Assembly (NCBI GenBank): GCA_030532125.1
Contig: JAUNLU010000002.1
Span: forward strand, 117,907 to 181,906
Reading direction: 5' to 3'
Length of the DNA stretch: 64,000 bases
From: Trueperella sp.
GTDB lineage: Bacteria > Actinomycetota > Actinomycetes > Actinomycetales > Actinomycetaceae
The notes under the pieces: model-generated
What the model was told of the DNA's origin: nothing
Database searches by the model: none
The model's input: the letters and a program-made list of their open reading frames with translations, nothing else
Position numbers and translations under genes: made by a program
In this document: piece by piece, positions 1-8,311 of the stretch
Layout: each line of letters opens with the position of its first letter
How positions within the stretch are numbered: the stretch's first letter is position 1

Positions 1-51
1 AACATATGTTAAAAGCAAATAAAACTTATCTTATTGTTATAAAAAAAACCT

Positions 52-92
52 AAAAAAAATGTGTGGGGCTATATATTTATACCCCCCCCCAC
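52..92 (-). terminator. Rho-independent terminator of the ceramidase-family gene
   Basis: Read on the minus strand, GTGGGG and CCCCAC (complement of 87-92 and 63-68) can pair across an AT-rich loop. A run of eight T follows (complement of 52-59), then a second T run (complement of 41-48). This is the expected place and orientation for ending the gene whose stop codon is at 116-118. The loop side contains a run of nine C on the plus strand (82-90). Confidence 0.6.
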
Positions 93-95
93 CAC

Positions 96-114
96 TTAGT
101 TAGTGGCTAACTAA
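96..114. repeat. Perfect 8-bp inverted repeat just after the ceramidase stop
   Basis: TTAGTTAG (96-103) and CTAACTAA (107-114) are perfect inverted arms around TGG. The repeat starts one base after the minus-strand stop codon. It is probably a first, weak hairpin ahead of the GC-rich terminator, protecting the 3' end or aiding termination. It could also be chance in AT-rich DNA. Confidence 0.5.
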
Positions 115-115
115 A

Positions 116-2233
116 TTAGTTAACGGTGAATGGCTGGGTGTATCCCTCGTATGGAGAGATCTTTTGGTTCCAGCCGTTCTTCCAGTCGCCCATCTGGGCT
201 AGGCGGTAGACACCAGCCGGGGTATCATCGCCGATGCGCCAGGTGACCGTAGTGATAGAGCGAGCAGAACCGTCACGACGCCATTCGAAAGTGGTGTCGT
301 AGTCGCGATCCCAGCGGTAGTCAACCCAGGAGTCGCCCACCTTACGTTGTACCTTCATGAAGGTACCTTGCGTGCGGAAGTCGTTCTTCGGGTGTGCGCC
401 GCGGAATTCTGCCGAAGCAATTTCACCGCGTTGGTAGCTTTCGTTCGGTTCGCGCAGAACCTGACCGAAATCTTCGTTGACGGGCTTACCGTCGTATACC
501 ACGCCTGGACGCTGTGGCGTCATCTTCTGCGATGGCATTTCGGGAACTGCAGTCCGATCGACCGCGGTGCCTTCCAGCAGGGCCTTAGCTAGGCGGGCGC
601 CTTCTTGCTGGGCTGCGCCAATCTGGTTGGCACCGAACTCAGTAGAAGCACCTTCGTAGTGCTGTGCCGCGTACTCGGCGTGCGTGCTCAGATAGCCAGC
701 ATAAGCGCCGGTGTATCCGGAAAGCATGACGTTATCTACCGAGTCACCGTAAGCGTCGTACACTGCATCGCGGATTTCCTTGGAAGCCATAGTGGTGACT
801 TCAAAAGGCACACCGAACATTGCGAAGTTGCCGATCTTTGCCATCTGGAACGGCAGTACCGTTGGGGCCCATCCCCAGGCGCCAGTTGGCAACAGGATTG
901 GTTTCTCTTCGTGGCAGTCGTCCTGGAAGGGGAGACCCACTACCCGGAAGGCAAACCGAGTGATGCCGCCCATAACTGAAGTATCAATCTGGTTGTACTT
1001 GTCGGTGATGGATAAGGTGTCGGAGGTCATGCCTTCGTATACCCCAGGGATATTAGAGGGGCCGTTTTCGCCACCTGGCGAGAAAGACCAGCCACGTGCC
1101 GCTTGGCACAGGGCAGTATCTTCACCATTGCGCGAGTATTGGCCATCAACTACATAGCTGGGGCCTAACTCCACCCAGTGGCCCACTGTGTCAATCGGGC
1201 CAGTGAGTTCCACACCTTTATCCCACAGCTCGACAGCCTTCTGGTACATCCGTTCGCCGTCAATCTTGGCATTCATCCAGTCGTCGTCCAGACCGCCGAA
1301 GCCGGGAGCAGAAACCGAGTTGCCCTGGGTGGAGACGACGTCGCCCGCATCGCCAGATGGGAATGCAGCTACGAAGGTCTTGTCCCGCGTTGGGTCAGCT
1401 CCCATATCCATGCCAAATGCCCATTCGGAGTAACCACGAGAGTCAGCAGTTACCAGTGTGTTGTGGATATTGAATGCAGTGGCGTGGACGCCGAACCAGT
1501 TCAGCATACCCAGCGGAGTGCCATCCGCAGCACGGAAGTTTAGCTGGGTAACCGTAGTATTGACGGCATCCGGGAATTCATCAGCATTCGGATTGGTCTT
1601 AAATGCATCCAAAGACCGGTTGCGTGAGGCTCCCTTGAGGTCGCCAATTGCCAGGGATACCGTACCCGGTTCCAAGTTGGCATCGGCGCGTTCGATTGCT
1701 TTGACAATGCCATTCACTACTGTGTCCAAGTTGCGCTGATCGAAACCGTAGTTAGCTCCGTCCATAGCAGCAATCTGGTATAGGTGCTCGTATGCTAGTC
1801 CACCGGTACCCGAGTGGGTGTGGGTAGCAGAAATCATGGTGTTGTCGAGCGTGTAACGATCGCCGAACTTTTCAGCTAATTGGCGATAAGCATTTTCAGT
1901 TACTGACGGGAATACTGCGCCTAAGTCAGTGCTGACATAGGCGAAACGATTGCCAGTGTCTCTGTCCACAACGATGTATGCGTGGGCAAACAAACGGGTG
2001 TGGATACCGGACATTTCCTGTCCAGATGCGTAACCAAACGAGCCGGTTTCTACCGCAGCACCGGTGATGTCATACATACCAGTGCCGACCAGGTATTCAG
2101 TTTCCTGGACTGCTGTAGCTGGAGCTGGTTCGGTAGTGGAATCAGCTACCGCGGGTATCGAAGCCAGCGCAGAACCGCCCAGTGCTAGGGCAGCCAGCAT
2201 TGCTAGCAGCGATGCCTTTCGATTCTTTGACAT
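116..2233 (-). CDS. Secreted neutral/alkaline ceramidase family hydrolase
   Basis: The 705-residue protein has a Sec signal peptide (KNRK, a hydrophobic stretch at about 8-24, likely cleavage near AVA-DS at 30). It then matches the neutral ceramidase family from GTGMYDITG (50-58) through GIHTRLFAHAYIV. These enzymes cleave the amide bond of ceramide, releasing sphingosine and fatty acid. Likely zinc ligands are the histidines of ATHTHSGTGG (138, 140) and of WFGVHATAF (250). A C-terminal immunoglobulin-like ceramidase domain is expected over about the last 150 residues. The family's catalytic serine lies in a motif like NxGDVSPN. Here the segment is GDAGDVVSTQ, so serine 301 is displaced by one residue, and activity on ceramide is therefore uncertain. 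The start is chosen for the AAAGGGGAG ribosome site six bases upstream. Secretion suggests action on host sphingolipids. Confidence 0.85.
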   Translation of the reverse strand: MSKNRKASLLAMLAALALGGSALASIPAVADSTTEPAPATAVQETEYLVGTGMYDITGAAVETGSFGYASGQEMSGIHTRLFAHAYIVVDRDTGNRFAYVSTDLGAVFPSVTENAYRQLAEKFGDRYTLDNTMISATHTHSGTGGLAYEHLYQIAAMDGANYGFDQRNLDTVVNGIVKAIERADANLEPGTVSLAIGDLKGASRNRSLDAFKTNPNADEFPDAVNTTVTQLNFRAADGTPLGMLNWFGVHATAFNIHNTLVTADSRGYSEWAFGMDMGADPTRDKTFVAAFPSGDAGDVVSTQGNSVSAPGFGGLDDDWMNAKIDGERMYQKAVELWDKGVELTGPIDTVGHWVELGPSYVVDGQYSRNGEDTALCQAARGWSFSPGGENGPSNIPGVYEGMTSDTLSITDKYNQIDTSVMGGITRFAFRVVGLPFQDDCHEEKPILLPTGAWGWAPTVLPFQMAKIGNFAMFGVPFEVTTMASKEIRDAVYDAYGDSVDNVMLSGYTGAYAGYLSTHAEYAAQHYEGASTEFGANQIGAAQQEGARLAKALLEGTAVDRTAVPEMPSQKMTPQRPGVVYDGKPVNEDFGQVLREPNESYQRGEIASAEFRGAHPKNDFRTQGTFMKVQRKVGDSWVDYRWDRDYDTTFEWRRDGSARSITTVTWRIGDDTPAGVYRLAQMGDWKNGWNQKISPYEGYTQPFTVN

Positions 2234-2258
2234 AAAAACTCCCCTTTGAGAATCAATG

Positions 2259-2291
2259 GTGAGTCTAGCTTAGGTGTGAGTAGCGACTCAC
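2259..2291. promoter_or_regulatory. Candidate operator: GTGAGT repeats upstream of the ceramidase gene
   Basis: GTGAGT occurs at 2259-2264 and 2276-2281, with its reverse complement ACTCAC at 2286-2291. The latter two form a 6-bp inverted repeat around AGCG. They lie 26-58 bases upstream of the ceramidase-family start, where a repressor or activator would bind. No regulator gene is adjacent, so the assignment is inference from position and symmetry only. Confidence 0.35.
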
Positions 2292-2328
2292 TCAAGCGTT
2301 TTTATGCCTATGTTTACGCGGCGTTAAA

Positions 2329-3102
2329 TTAGCTGTGGTTCACTGCCCGCTGCCGGCGGGACAACTCAGAAATCCCGTCAGAAATAAGCAGCTGAGCTGC
2401 GATATAAGTGAACATAACAGCGGCGTCGAACAGTTGAGCTACCGTTTTTTCTTCCCCTACGATAGCTCGAGTTATTAATAAGCTATCCGAGATCAGGAAT
2501 AACAGCCCGCCGGGCTCTAGCCCGCGCCGCGGATCGTAGCCGTCAATTGCGTCTGCAGTGAGTACTTCGTCAGCGTAAATTGTGCTGGTATGCGCCAGTA
2601 AACCGCCATAGAAAATTGCCGCTGGCAGATACTTTGGCTGCAGTAGTTTGGTGGCGACGACGCTACCCGCCCAAAGTGGGGTCATAGTCATTAACAGTTC
2701 TTTTACTGGTTTGGCGCCAGCGCGGCGTACAAAGTATTGGTAGAACAAGTGGTTGACTGCGAAAGGGATAGCTCCGCGGTTCAGATTGGCGCGCCTCGGC
2801 ATCAGTATTGCATCACCCAACCAGCCAAACCCCAAGGCAGCAGCTAGTTTTTTGGCGTCCGCAGTGCCAATTTCATCTCGTTCATTCCAGACTCCGGCAG
2901 CAATTAGCGGCATCAGTGACAGTTTTGCCGCTTTGCGAATGGTGGACTTTCCAGCTGCCGATGCCGCCAGGTTCACCGCACTAGCCGCAAAAAGTGCTAC
3001 GCGCTCCGGCTTAGCTTTTGCTTTTTCCACAGCAGTAGCGCCTGCGGTGAGTGCGTCAGCTAAATTTTTCTTCAGAAAATCAGAGATAGAAGTACTCGGC
3101 AT
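2329..3102 (-). CDS. YhhN family membrane protein (lysoplasmalogenase-like)
   Basis: This 257-residue multi-pass membrane protein carries YhhN/TMEM86 hallmarks: LGFGWLGDAIL, then NHLFYQYF, then FLISDSLLITRA, and near the end TYIAAQLLISDG. In animals TMEM86B hydrolyses the vinyl-ether bond of lysoplasmalogen. The role of bacterial homologues is mostly untested, so substrate is inference. The N-terminal about 60 residues are a soluble, Ala/Lys-rich extension before the first membrane segment. The frame opens further upstream at 3159, but the internal ATG at 3100-3102 has GAGGA at a good distance, so I start there. It lies between a glucosidase and a ceramidase-like gene on the same strand, with gaps of about 150 and 95 bp, so it is probably its own unit. 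Confidence 0.72.
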   Translation of the reverse strand: MPSTSISDFLKKNLADALTAGATAVEKAKAKPERVALFAASAVNLAASAAGKSTIRKAAKLSLMPLIAAGVWNERDEIGTADAKKLAAALGFGWLGDAILMPRRANLNRGAIPFAVNHLFYQYFVRRAGAKPVKELLMTMTPLWAGSVVATKLLQPKYLPAAIFYGGLLAHTSTIYADEVLTADAIDGYDPRRGLEPGGLLFLISDSLLITRAIVGEEKTVAQLFDAAVMFTYIAAQLLISDGISELSRRQRAVNHS

Positions 3103-3249
3103 GGTGTTGTCCTCAGTGTCGGGTCTGTTCCTAGCGGAAACGCAAGTTAACACGTGCACTTTACATGTCTAAAGTTGATGTATACCGGCGAATTTACCCG
3201 CCCCGCACAAACGATCAACCGACACTTGCGTGGCAGGGAATTTTTGCAG

Positions 3250-5193
3250 TCACCGCACTCGCCAGATCCGCGCCTCATAGGGGAGCAAGATTTCTGGATT
3301 ATTCACTTGCGGGGCATCTACCGGTGCATAACTTGCCGCCAATAGTTGCACTGCGCGTGGCAATGCTGGCCGAGAAATCTCCTGGTCACTCAAGTTGATC
3401 TCAAAGAAGAAACGCTGCTGGCTGTCGCCCCGCAGCCAAGCAAAGTAGTCTTTCCTATTTTCTTCCCAGAACGCGATGTGACCACGCGGCCAATTAGGAT
3501 TATCTCGTCGCAATTGAATTAGGCGTCTGTGCCATTCCAGCGGAGAATTCGCATCCCCAGTTTGCTCTGCCACGGTGTAGCCGGTGGATTGTTCCCACGG
3601 GCTGATCCATGGCACTCCGGCCGTGAATCCCAGATCTGACCGCGGTTCCCATCGCATTGGCGTACGAGCATGATCTCGAGATCCGGCTTTCAGTGCCTGC
3701 CAACCGTCGCGCCCGAAATCTGGTGCCTCGGCAAAATAATTAATAGATTCAATATCGCGGAAGGCTTCCAGATTTGGGAAGTCTTGGTTCGCTGACGCAA
3801 TTTCTTGCCCTTGATAAATGAATGGCACGCCGCGAGTTCCGAGCAAAATAGTGGCCAGCGCCTTGGATACTGCACTGCGGAACTTGGGATCTGGATTAAC
3901 TTTGGACACCATGCGTGGATTGTCGTGATTTTCGAAGAATAGACTCATCCACTCTTCTTCGCCCAATCTGCGCTGGTAATCAATCAGATATTTCTTTAAG
4001 AAGTTCAGATCGTACTGGTAGTCATCCCACCTAATGTGTCCGGGTGTTTCCAGATGATCAAAGTTGAAGATGAGATCCATTTCCCCACGTTCTGGATGAG
4101 TTAGCATTCGGCCAACTTCTACCCCGATACCGGGAGTCTCGCCAATCATTACCGGTCGGGCATCTGCTCCTGGCTGTTCCGCACCAACTGGCTGATCTTT
4201 ACGGGTAAAACCATTGGCGCGCAGTTCTGCTAAGTATTCGTGTAGATGGGGTCCCGAGTAGTATTTCTCCACCCCAGTGAAGGTCATAAGTTCACCGATG
4301 AATTTACTCCCTGCCGGCAAGTTGGCCTGTTTAGAAATATAGTTAATAACGTCTAAGCGGAAGCCGTCCACTCCTTTGGCTAGCCACCACTGCACGATAT
4401 CTGCTACTTCCCGGCGCACCGGAGCATGATCCCAGTTCAAGTCCATTTGGGTGGGGGCAAATAAATGCAGAGCCCATTTTTTCGCTTCGGGGAACCACTT
4501 CCAAGCGCTACCAGAGAAGAATGAAGTCCAATTATTGGGCGGCTTAGTACCTGGCTCTCCCGCCGCGGCGTCATCGCGCAAGAAATACCATTGCCCAGCT
4601 TCACCATCTGGGTCAGCAAGTGCAGCTTGGAACCACGGGTGCCGATCAGAAGTGTGGTTTACTACTAAATCCAAGATGATGCGCATGCCACGTTCATGCA
4701 CCCCGGCAATTAATTCCTCTAATTCGGCCATGGTGCCCATTTCGGGATCTACCGCGCGATAGTCGGAGATGTCGTAACCGTTGTCATCGCCCGGGGATTC
4801 AAAAATTGGACTGAGCCAAAGGCAATCCACTCCCAGATCTTTCAAATAGTCCAACCGAGAGGTGATGCCAGCAATATCACCGAAACCATCCCCGTCGGAG
4901 TCTTGGAAAGATCGCGGATAGACCTGGTAGAAAACTGCAGACTGCCACCATGCTGGAACTGGTGCGCTATCTGGCAATTCGCCAGTGTTGGCAGCCATCA
5001 GATCCTGAATTGCGTTGGTGAAGTCGTCATTGAGGAATTTTTTGGCTAATTTCCCCACAACGCGCAATGGTATCTGGCCGACGATGGGGTTATTCACCAC
5101 GAAAGTGGGCCAGCCCAGCTGCATCAGCATTTTGTCCAGTGCGTCGCGGCCGGCTGGATTTGCGTATACCTTGCCAACAGTTAGATTCTGCAC
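3250..5193 (-). CDS. GH13 alpha-glucosidase, oligo-1,6-glucosidase type, with N-terminal extension
   Basis: The 647-residue cytoplasmic enzyme has a GH13 catalytic core from AVFYQVYPRSF (about 86). Conserved regions are DLVVNHTS (175-182), GFRLDVIN with nucleophile Asp281, IGETPGIG with acid/base Glu352, and FFENHDNPR with Asp424. Valine after the nucleophile (DVIN) is the pattern associated with alpha-1,6 specificity (isomaltose, panose) rather than maltose. A C-terminal beta domain ends the protein. The first about 80 residues (GKVYANPAGRDALDK onward) precede the usual GH13 start and are not a known GH13 part; I do not recognise them. The GTG start has AAGGAG nearby. The gene begins 15 bases after the end of the GPH transporter and is surely cotranscribed with it, giving uptake followed by hydrolysis. 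Confidence 0.9.
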   Translation of the reverse strand: MQNLTVGKVYANPAGRDALDKMLMQLGWPTFVVNNPIVGQIPLRVVGKLAKKFLNDDFTNAIQDLMAANTGELPDSAPVPAWWQSAVFYQVYPRSFQDSDGDGFGDIAGITSRLDYLKDLGVDCLWLSPIFESPGDDNGYDISDYRAVDPEMGTMAELEELIAGVHERGMRIILDLVVNHTSDRHPWFQAALADPDGEAGQWYFLRDDAAAGEPGTKPPNNWTSFFSGSAWKWFPEAKKWALHLFAPTQMDLNWDHAPVRREVADIVQWWLAKGVDGFRLDVINYISKQANLPAGSKFIGELMTFTGVEKYYSGPHLHEYLAELRANGFTRKDQPVGAEQPGADARPVMIGETPGIGVEVGRMLTHPERGEMDLIFNFDHLETPGHIRWDDYQYDLNFLKKYLIDYQRRLGEEEWMSLFFENHDNPRMVSKVNPDPKFRSAVSKALATILLGTRGVPFIYQGQEIASANQDFPNLEAFRDIESINYFAEAPDFGRDGWQALKAGSRDHARTPMRWEPRSDLGFTAGVPWISPWEQSTGYTVAEQTGDANSPLEWHRRLIQLRRDNPNWPRGHIAFWEENRKDYFAWLRGDSQQRFFFEINLSDQEISRPALPRAVQLLAASYAPVDAPQVNNPEILLPYEARIWRVR

Positions 5194-5208
5194 AGCTTCT
5201 CCTTGGGT

Positions 5209-6678
5209 TCAGCTCTTCAAGTCCGGATTATCAGTAGGGGTATCTTGCGCAGTAACAGGGATAGCAGTACCTGGACCAGCAGACTCGCCGGGGGCGGTAG
5301 CTGCTTCGCGCAGTTGCAAGTCAGCGATTATTTCTTGGTATCTGTCTTCAGAAATACGGTATTTGGTGAACAAAATAATCCAGGAGACGATAACTGCAAG
5401 CAGCGGAATCACCAGCATTACCAGTTTGAAGTTAGTGATTTGTGCTGCGGTGAGCACCCGAGCTGAATCCGGGATCCCGGCGTCGTTAAATGCAGAAATA
5501 CCAGAGATTACTAGCGCTATCCCCATTAAGCCAGAGGCGATGCCATTGGATGCTTTATAAATGAACGGCTGCAGGGCAACAGTAATTGATTCATTGCGGC
5601 GGCCTAATTTCCACTGACCATATTCAACGCAGTCGGCGATGTACATCATCATCAGCAGTTGGATAAAGCCCTGACCGCTAAATAGCAGCAGCCCGGCCAC
5701 AGCAATTACTGCCATATTCACTTCCCCGAACCAGAATACGATTAGCCCTGCGGCACATAGCGCACTGGCCAGAGTGTGAATTTGGCGGCGCGAAAAGACT
5801 TTGGTTAGCTGCGGGAAAACCGATAACGCCAGCAATTGGGTTACTCCCAAAATTGCCGCAAATATCGGGTACATATTTTCGTCGCCGTAAATATATTTGA
5901 AGTAGTGCAGCCCCAACATAGTGATGGTGGTATAGGCCCCCATAAATAGCAGCATGGCGGCAGTAACCCACATCAGCTGGTCATTGCGGTAAATAACCGA
6001 AAGTAGCTCGCGCAGCGGTGTGTGCTCGTCCCTAAAAGTTACCTGTTCTTTGGTGAAAATCAGGGTGAAAGACTGGAAGAACAGCATAATCGCGGCGAGT
6101 ATGGCAGCAAAAACGAGCCAACCATGTTGCGGATTGCCCAGCTGTTCGCCGAGCGCCTTAGTTATCGGGACCACCCCAACTACCGTGGCGAATAGGCCGA
6201 CATTTGCGCAGATGCGTGCAACGACGCCGATTTTCTCTCGTTCTGGTTGTGATCGAGATAGCGCCGGCAACATGCCGTAGAACGAGATGTCGTTAATAGT
6301 GTAGGCAATCGACCAGATCAGATAGACGATGGTAAACCAGATCAGGAAAGCACCACCGGTTAGGCCAGTATCGATGAATAGTGTTACCGTGGTGGCTGCC
6401 CACAGCCCAGCGCCGAGCATTATCCACGGCTTAAATTTCCCCCACCTGGTTTTGGTGTTGTCCACGATTAGCCCCATGATGGGATCGTTCAAGGCGTCGA
6501 AAATCCGCATTGCCATAATAATGGTGGCCACGGATACCGTGGCAGCCGTAGATATGTTTAGTACCTCTGTCATGTAGAACATGAGGTACATCGAAACTAG
6601 CCCAGCGGAGGCGTCACGCCCTAGAGTACCGATGCCAAAAGAAAGTCGATTACGCCAGGGGGAGGGTTTATTGCTCAT
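5209..6678 (-). CDS. GPH-family sugar:cation symporter (MelB-like)
   Basis: The 489-residue protein has about 12 membrane segments and opens with RNRLSFGIGTLGRDASAGLVS. It continues with LNDPIMGLIVDNTKTRWGKFKPW, the glycoside-pentoside-hexuronide signature including the cation-site Asp residues near the first helices. MelB-type carriers bring in glycosides with Na+ or H+. The frame stays open upstream to 6984, but that part runs into the divergent gene and has no family similarity. I start at the ATG at 6676-6678, which lacks a ribosome site but has TATGGT exactly six bases upstream, consistent with a leaderless mRNA. The oligo-1,6-glucosidase follows directly, so isomalto-oligosaccharides or related alpha-glucosides are the likely cargo (inference). 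Confidence 0.87.
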   Translation of the reverse strand: MSNKPSPWRNRLSFGIGTLGRDASAGLVSMYLMFYMTEVLNISTAATVSVATIIMAMRIFDALNDPIMGLIVDNTKTRWGKFKPWIMLGAGLWAATTVTLFIDTGLTGGAFLIWFTIVYLIWSIAYTINDISFYGMLPALSRSQPEREKIGVVARICANVGLFATVVGVVPITKALGEQLGNPQHGWLVFAAILAAIMLFFQSFTLIFTKEQVTFRDEHTPLRELLSVIYRNDQLMWVTAAMLLFMGAYTTITMLGLHYFKYIYGDENMYPIFAAILGVTQLLALSVFPQLTKVFSRRQIHTLASALCAAGLIVFWFGEVNMAVIAVAGLLLFSGQGFIQLLMMMYIADCVEYGQWKLGRRNESITVALQPFIYKASNGIASGLMGIALVISGISAFNDAGIPDSARVLTAAQITNFKLVMLVIPLLAVIVSWIILFTKYRISEDRYQEIIADLQLREAATAPGESAGPGTAIPVTAQDTPTDNPDLKS

Positions 6679-6684
6679 GTGCTT

Positions 6685-6690
6685 ACCATA
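6685..6690 (-). promoter_or_regulatory. Leaderless -10 element of the GPH transporter gene
   Basis: TATGGT on the minus strand lies exactly six bases before the ATG. There is no Shine-Dalgarno sequence, so transcription would start at or beside the ATG. No convincing -35 is visible, which is common in actinobacteria. Confidence 0.45.
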
Positions 6691-6860
6691 GCCACTATTT
6701 TGGCTAGCCCAAAGGGGTTCCACTAAAAGTCGGCCACGCAACTGATGACGCAACTGATAATGTCTGCCTGCTGTGCAGATATGCGGTACCCGCCGCCTTT
6801 GCTGAAACTTTAAGTACAGAGTTGAAACATGGCACACTGTCTCTGTTCTAAAATATGTTT

Positions 6861-6891
6861 CCGGAATCATTTCCCAAAGGTGGGAATCCGG
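6861..6891 (+). promoter_or_regulatory. Inverted repeat ending at the ribosome site of the MFS gene
   Basis: CCGGA (6861-6865) and TTCCC (6871-6875) can pair with TCCGG (6887-6891) and GGGAA (6882-6886), with a 5-nt bulge on one side and a 6-nt loop. The last bases merge with the strong GGAGGAGG ribosome site (6890-6897). It could be an mRNA hairpin next to the ribosome site or a DNA operator for sugar-dependent control of the divergent transporters. Function is inference. Confidence 0.4.
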
Positions 6892-6904
6892 AGGAGGAAA
6901 AACC

Positions 6905-8209
6905 TTGACTGAAAATACTGGCGCAGCAAAATCTGCGGAACAGGCGCTGTACTCCGAGCCGGTGGCGGAAGAGTTCTCAGACAATCACGTCCCTAAGCCA
7001 TCGCGGTCTTGGGTCGCGCTGCTGATTATGGCAACTATTGGGGTGTACTGCGGTTGGTTCGGGCCACTGCAGATTTTACTCCCGGCACAAGCTGATGAAA
7101 TTGCACAGCTTATGGAGGGCGTAAATAAGGAAACTATTCTGGCAACGGTTGCCGGCATTGGCGCTACTGCTTCCATGATTGCCAACCCGACTTGGGGCAT
7201 TTTGTCCGACCGTTCCTACAATCGCCGGGGTTCGCGTGTCCCAGTGGCAATTGCTGGCATGATAGTCGGGGTAATCGGCTTAGTTTGGCTGTCTTTTGCG
7301 GTCACTCGCACCAATATGATCCTGGGCTGGCTGCTGGTACAGATCGGCCTTAACGGTCCATTCGCAGTATTTATCGCGTTTGTGGCAGACCGCGTTCCAG
7401 AGCGGATGCGTGGCACTGTAGGCGGTTTATTCGGCATGGCACAAATGGCGGGCGCCGTATTGGGTACTTTGCTGGCAGTACTGCTTAACGAAGAACGCAT
7501 CGGGTATATTGCAGTGGCAATTGCGGTGCCGCTGCTGGTTATTCCGATCACCGTCATCCACAACAAAGGTAAAGACCTGCGGGACTACGACCCCAACTTT
7601 GCGCGCAGCCCAGAAGATTCTGGTTTCAAGCGGGAGAACTTCCGCATTGACGGCTCTTTTGCTGGCGCCTTTATGACGCGGTTCTTCATGAACCTAGTGT
7701 CTGCGTTAATGCTGCTGTACCTGTTCTACTTCATTCAGGAACGGTTCACCAAAGACGGCGCTGGCGACTTGGTCCTAATTCTCACGGTGGTTTACGTGCT
7801 GGTATCTGCAATTGGCGCTGCTGGCGGCGGGGTGCTGTCGGACAAGATGGAAAAGCGCAAGGTCTGGGTAGTGCTCGGCGGGGTGACTATGGCGGTCGGT
7901 GCCGTGATGTTCGCGTACGCTCACTCTTATCCGCTGTTGTATGGCGCAGTAACAGTGTTCGCTATTGGTTGGGGTTTCTACCTGGCAGTAGATGTCGGAA
8001 TCATTACCTCTGCGCTGCCGGATAAGAAATCGGCAGCTACTATGTTGGGAGTAGCCAATCTGGCAAGTGCTTCTCCGCAGGTATTGGCCCCAGTTATGGC
8101 AGCTCCGATCGTGCTGCATCTAGGTGGCTACACCGCGCTGTACATAATTACGGCGGCGTTGGGAGTTATCGCCCTGATATTCCTACCGCTGGTTAAGAAA
8201 GTTCGCTGA
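6905..8209 (+). CDS. Major facilitator superfamily transporter
   Basis: The 434-residue protein has a soluble N-terminus of about 35 residues and then about 12 membrane helices. The loop after helix 2 reads GILSDRSYNRRGSRVP, an MFS motif A variant (G-x-x-S/A-D-R...R-x-G-R-R). The second half has a related loop, GVLSDKMEKRKVW. The TTG start is chosen because GGAGGAGG ends eight bases upstream and nothing better lies in frame. It is divergent from the GPH transporter/glucosidase pair, so a carbohydrate is the likely substrate, but the sequence does not fix it. A terminator follows at 8252. No LacI- or ROK-type regulator is encoded nearby, which is unusual for a sugar locus. Confidence 0.82.
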   Translation: MTENTGAAKSAEQALYSEPVAEEFSDNHVPKPSRSWVALLIMATIGVYCGWFGPLQILLPAQADEIAQLMEGVNKETILATVAGIGATASMIANPTWGILSDRSYNRRGSRVPVAIAGMIVGVIGLVWLSFAVTRTNMILGWLLVQIGLNGPFAVFIAFVADRVPERMRGTVGGLFGMAQMAGAVLGTLLAVLLNEERIGYIAVAIAVPLLVIPITVIHNKGKDLRDYDPNFARSPEDSGFKRENFRIDGSFAGAFMTRFFMNLVSALMLLYLFYFIQERFTKDGAGDLVLILTVVYVLVSAIGAAGGGVLSDKMEKRKVWVVLGGVTMAVGAVMFAYAHSYPLLYGAVTVFAIGWGFYLAVDVGIITSALPDKKSAATMLGVANLASASPQVLAPVMAAPIVLHLGGYTALYIITAALGVIALIFLPLVKKVR

Positions 8210-8251
8210 GCTAATAAAAGCCTAGGCTGAGGATTAGCTTCAGAAATTCTG

Positions 8252-8294
8252 TGACCGGTTCGGCGTGTGGTGATACGCCGGGCCGGTCATTTTT
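8252..8294 (+). terminator. Rho-independent terminator after the MFS gene
   Basis: TGACCGG (8252-8258) pairs with CCGGTCA (8283-8289). Inside it CGGCGT (8261-8266) pairs with ACGCCG (8275-8280). TTTTT follows at 8290-8294. It separates the transporter from parE. Confidence 0.85.
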
Positions 8295-8299
8295 ATCGG

Positions 8300-8305
8300 T
8301 AATAT
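8300..8305 (+). promoter_or_regulatory. Leaderless -10 element of parE
   Basis: TAATAT lies six bases before GTG 8312 and just after the upstream terminator's T run. No ribosome site is present, so the transcript probably starts at the GTG. Confidence 0.5.
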
Positions 8306-8311
8306 TTGGGC

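Noticed and set aside
347-2249. Many open frames on the plus strand opposite the ceramidase gene
   Set aside because: They have no domains, signal peptides or ribosome sites and vary with the codon pattern of the real minus-strand gene.
6679-6984. An N-terminal extension of the GPH transporter of 102 residues
   Set aside because: It has no similarity to the family, overlaps the start of the divergent MFS gene, and the internal ATG matches the normal GPH N-terminus.
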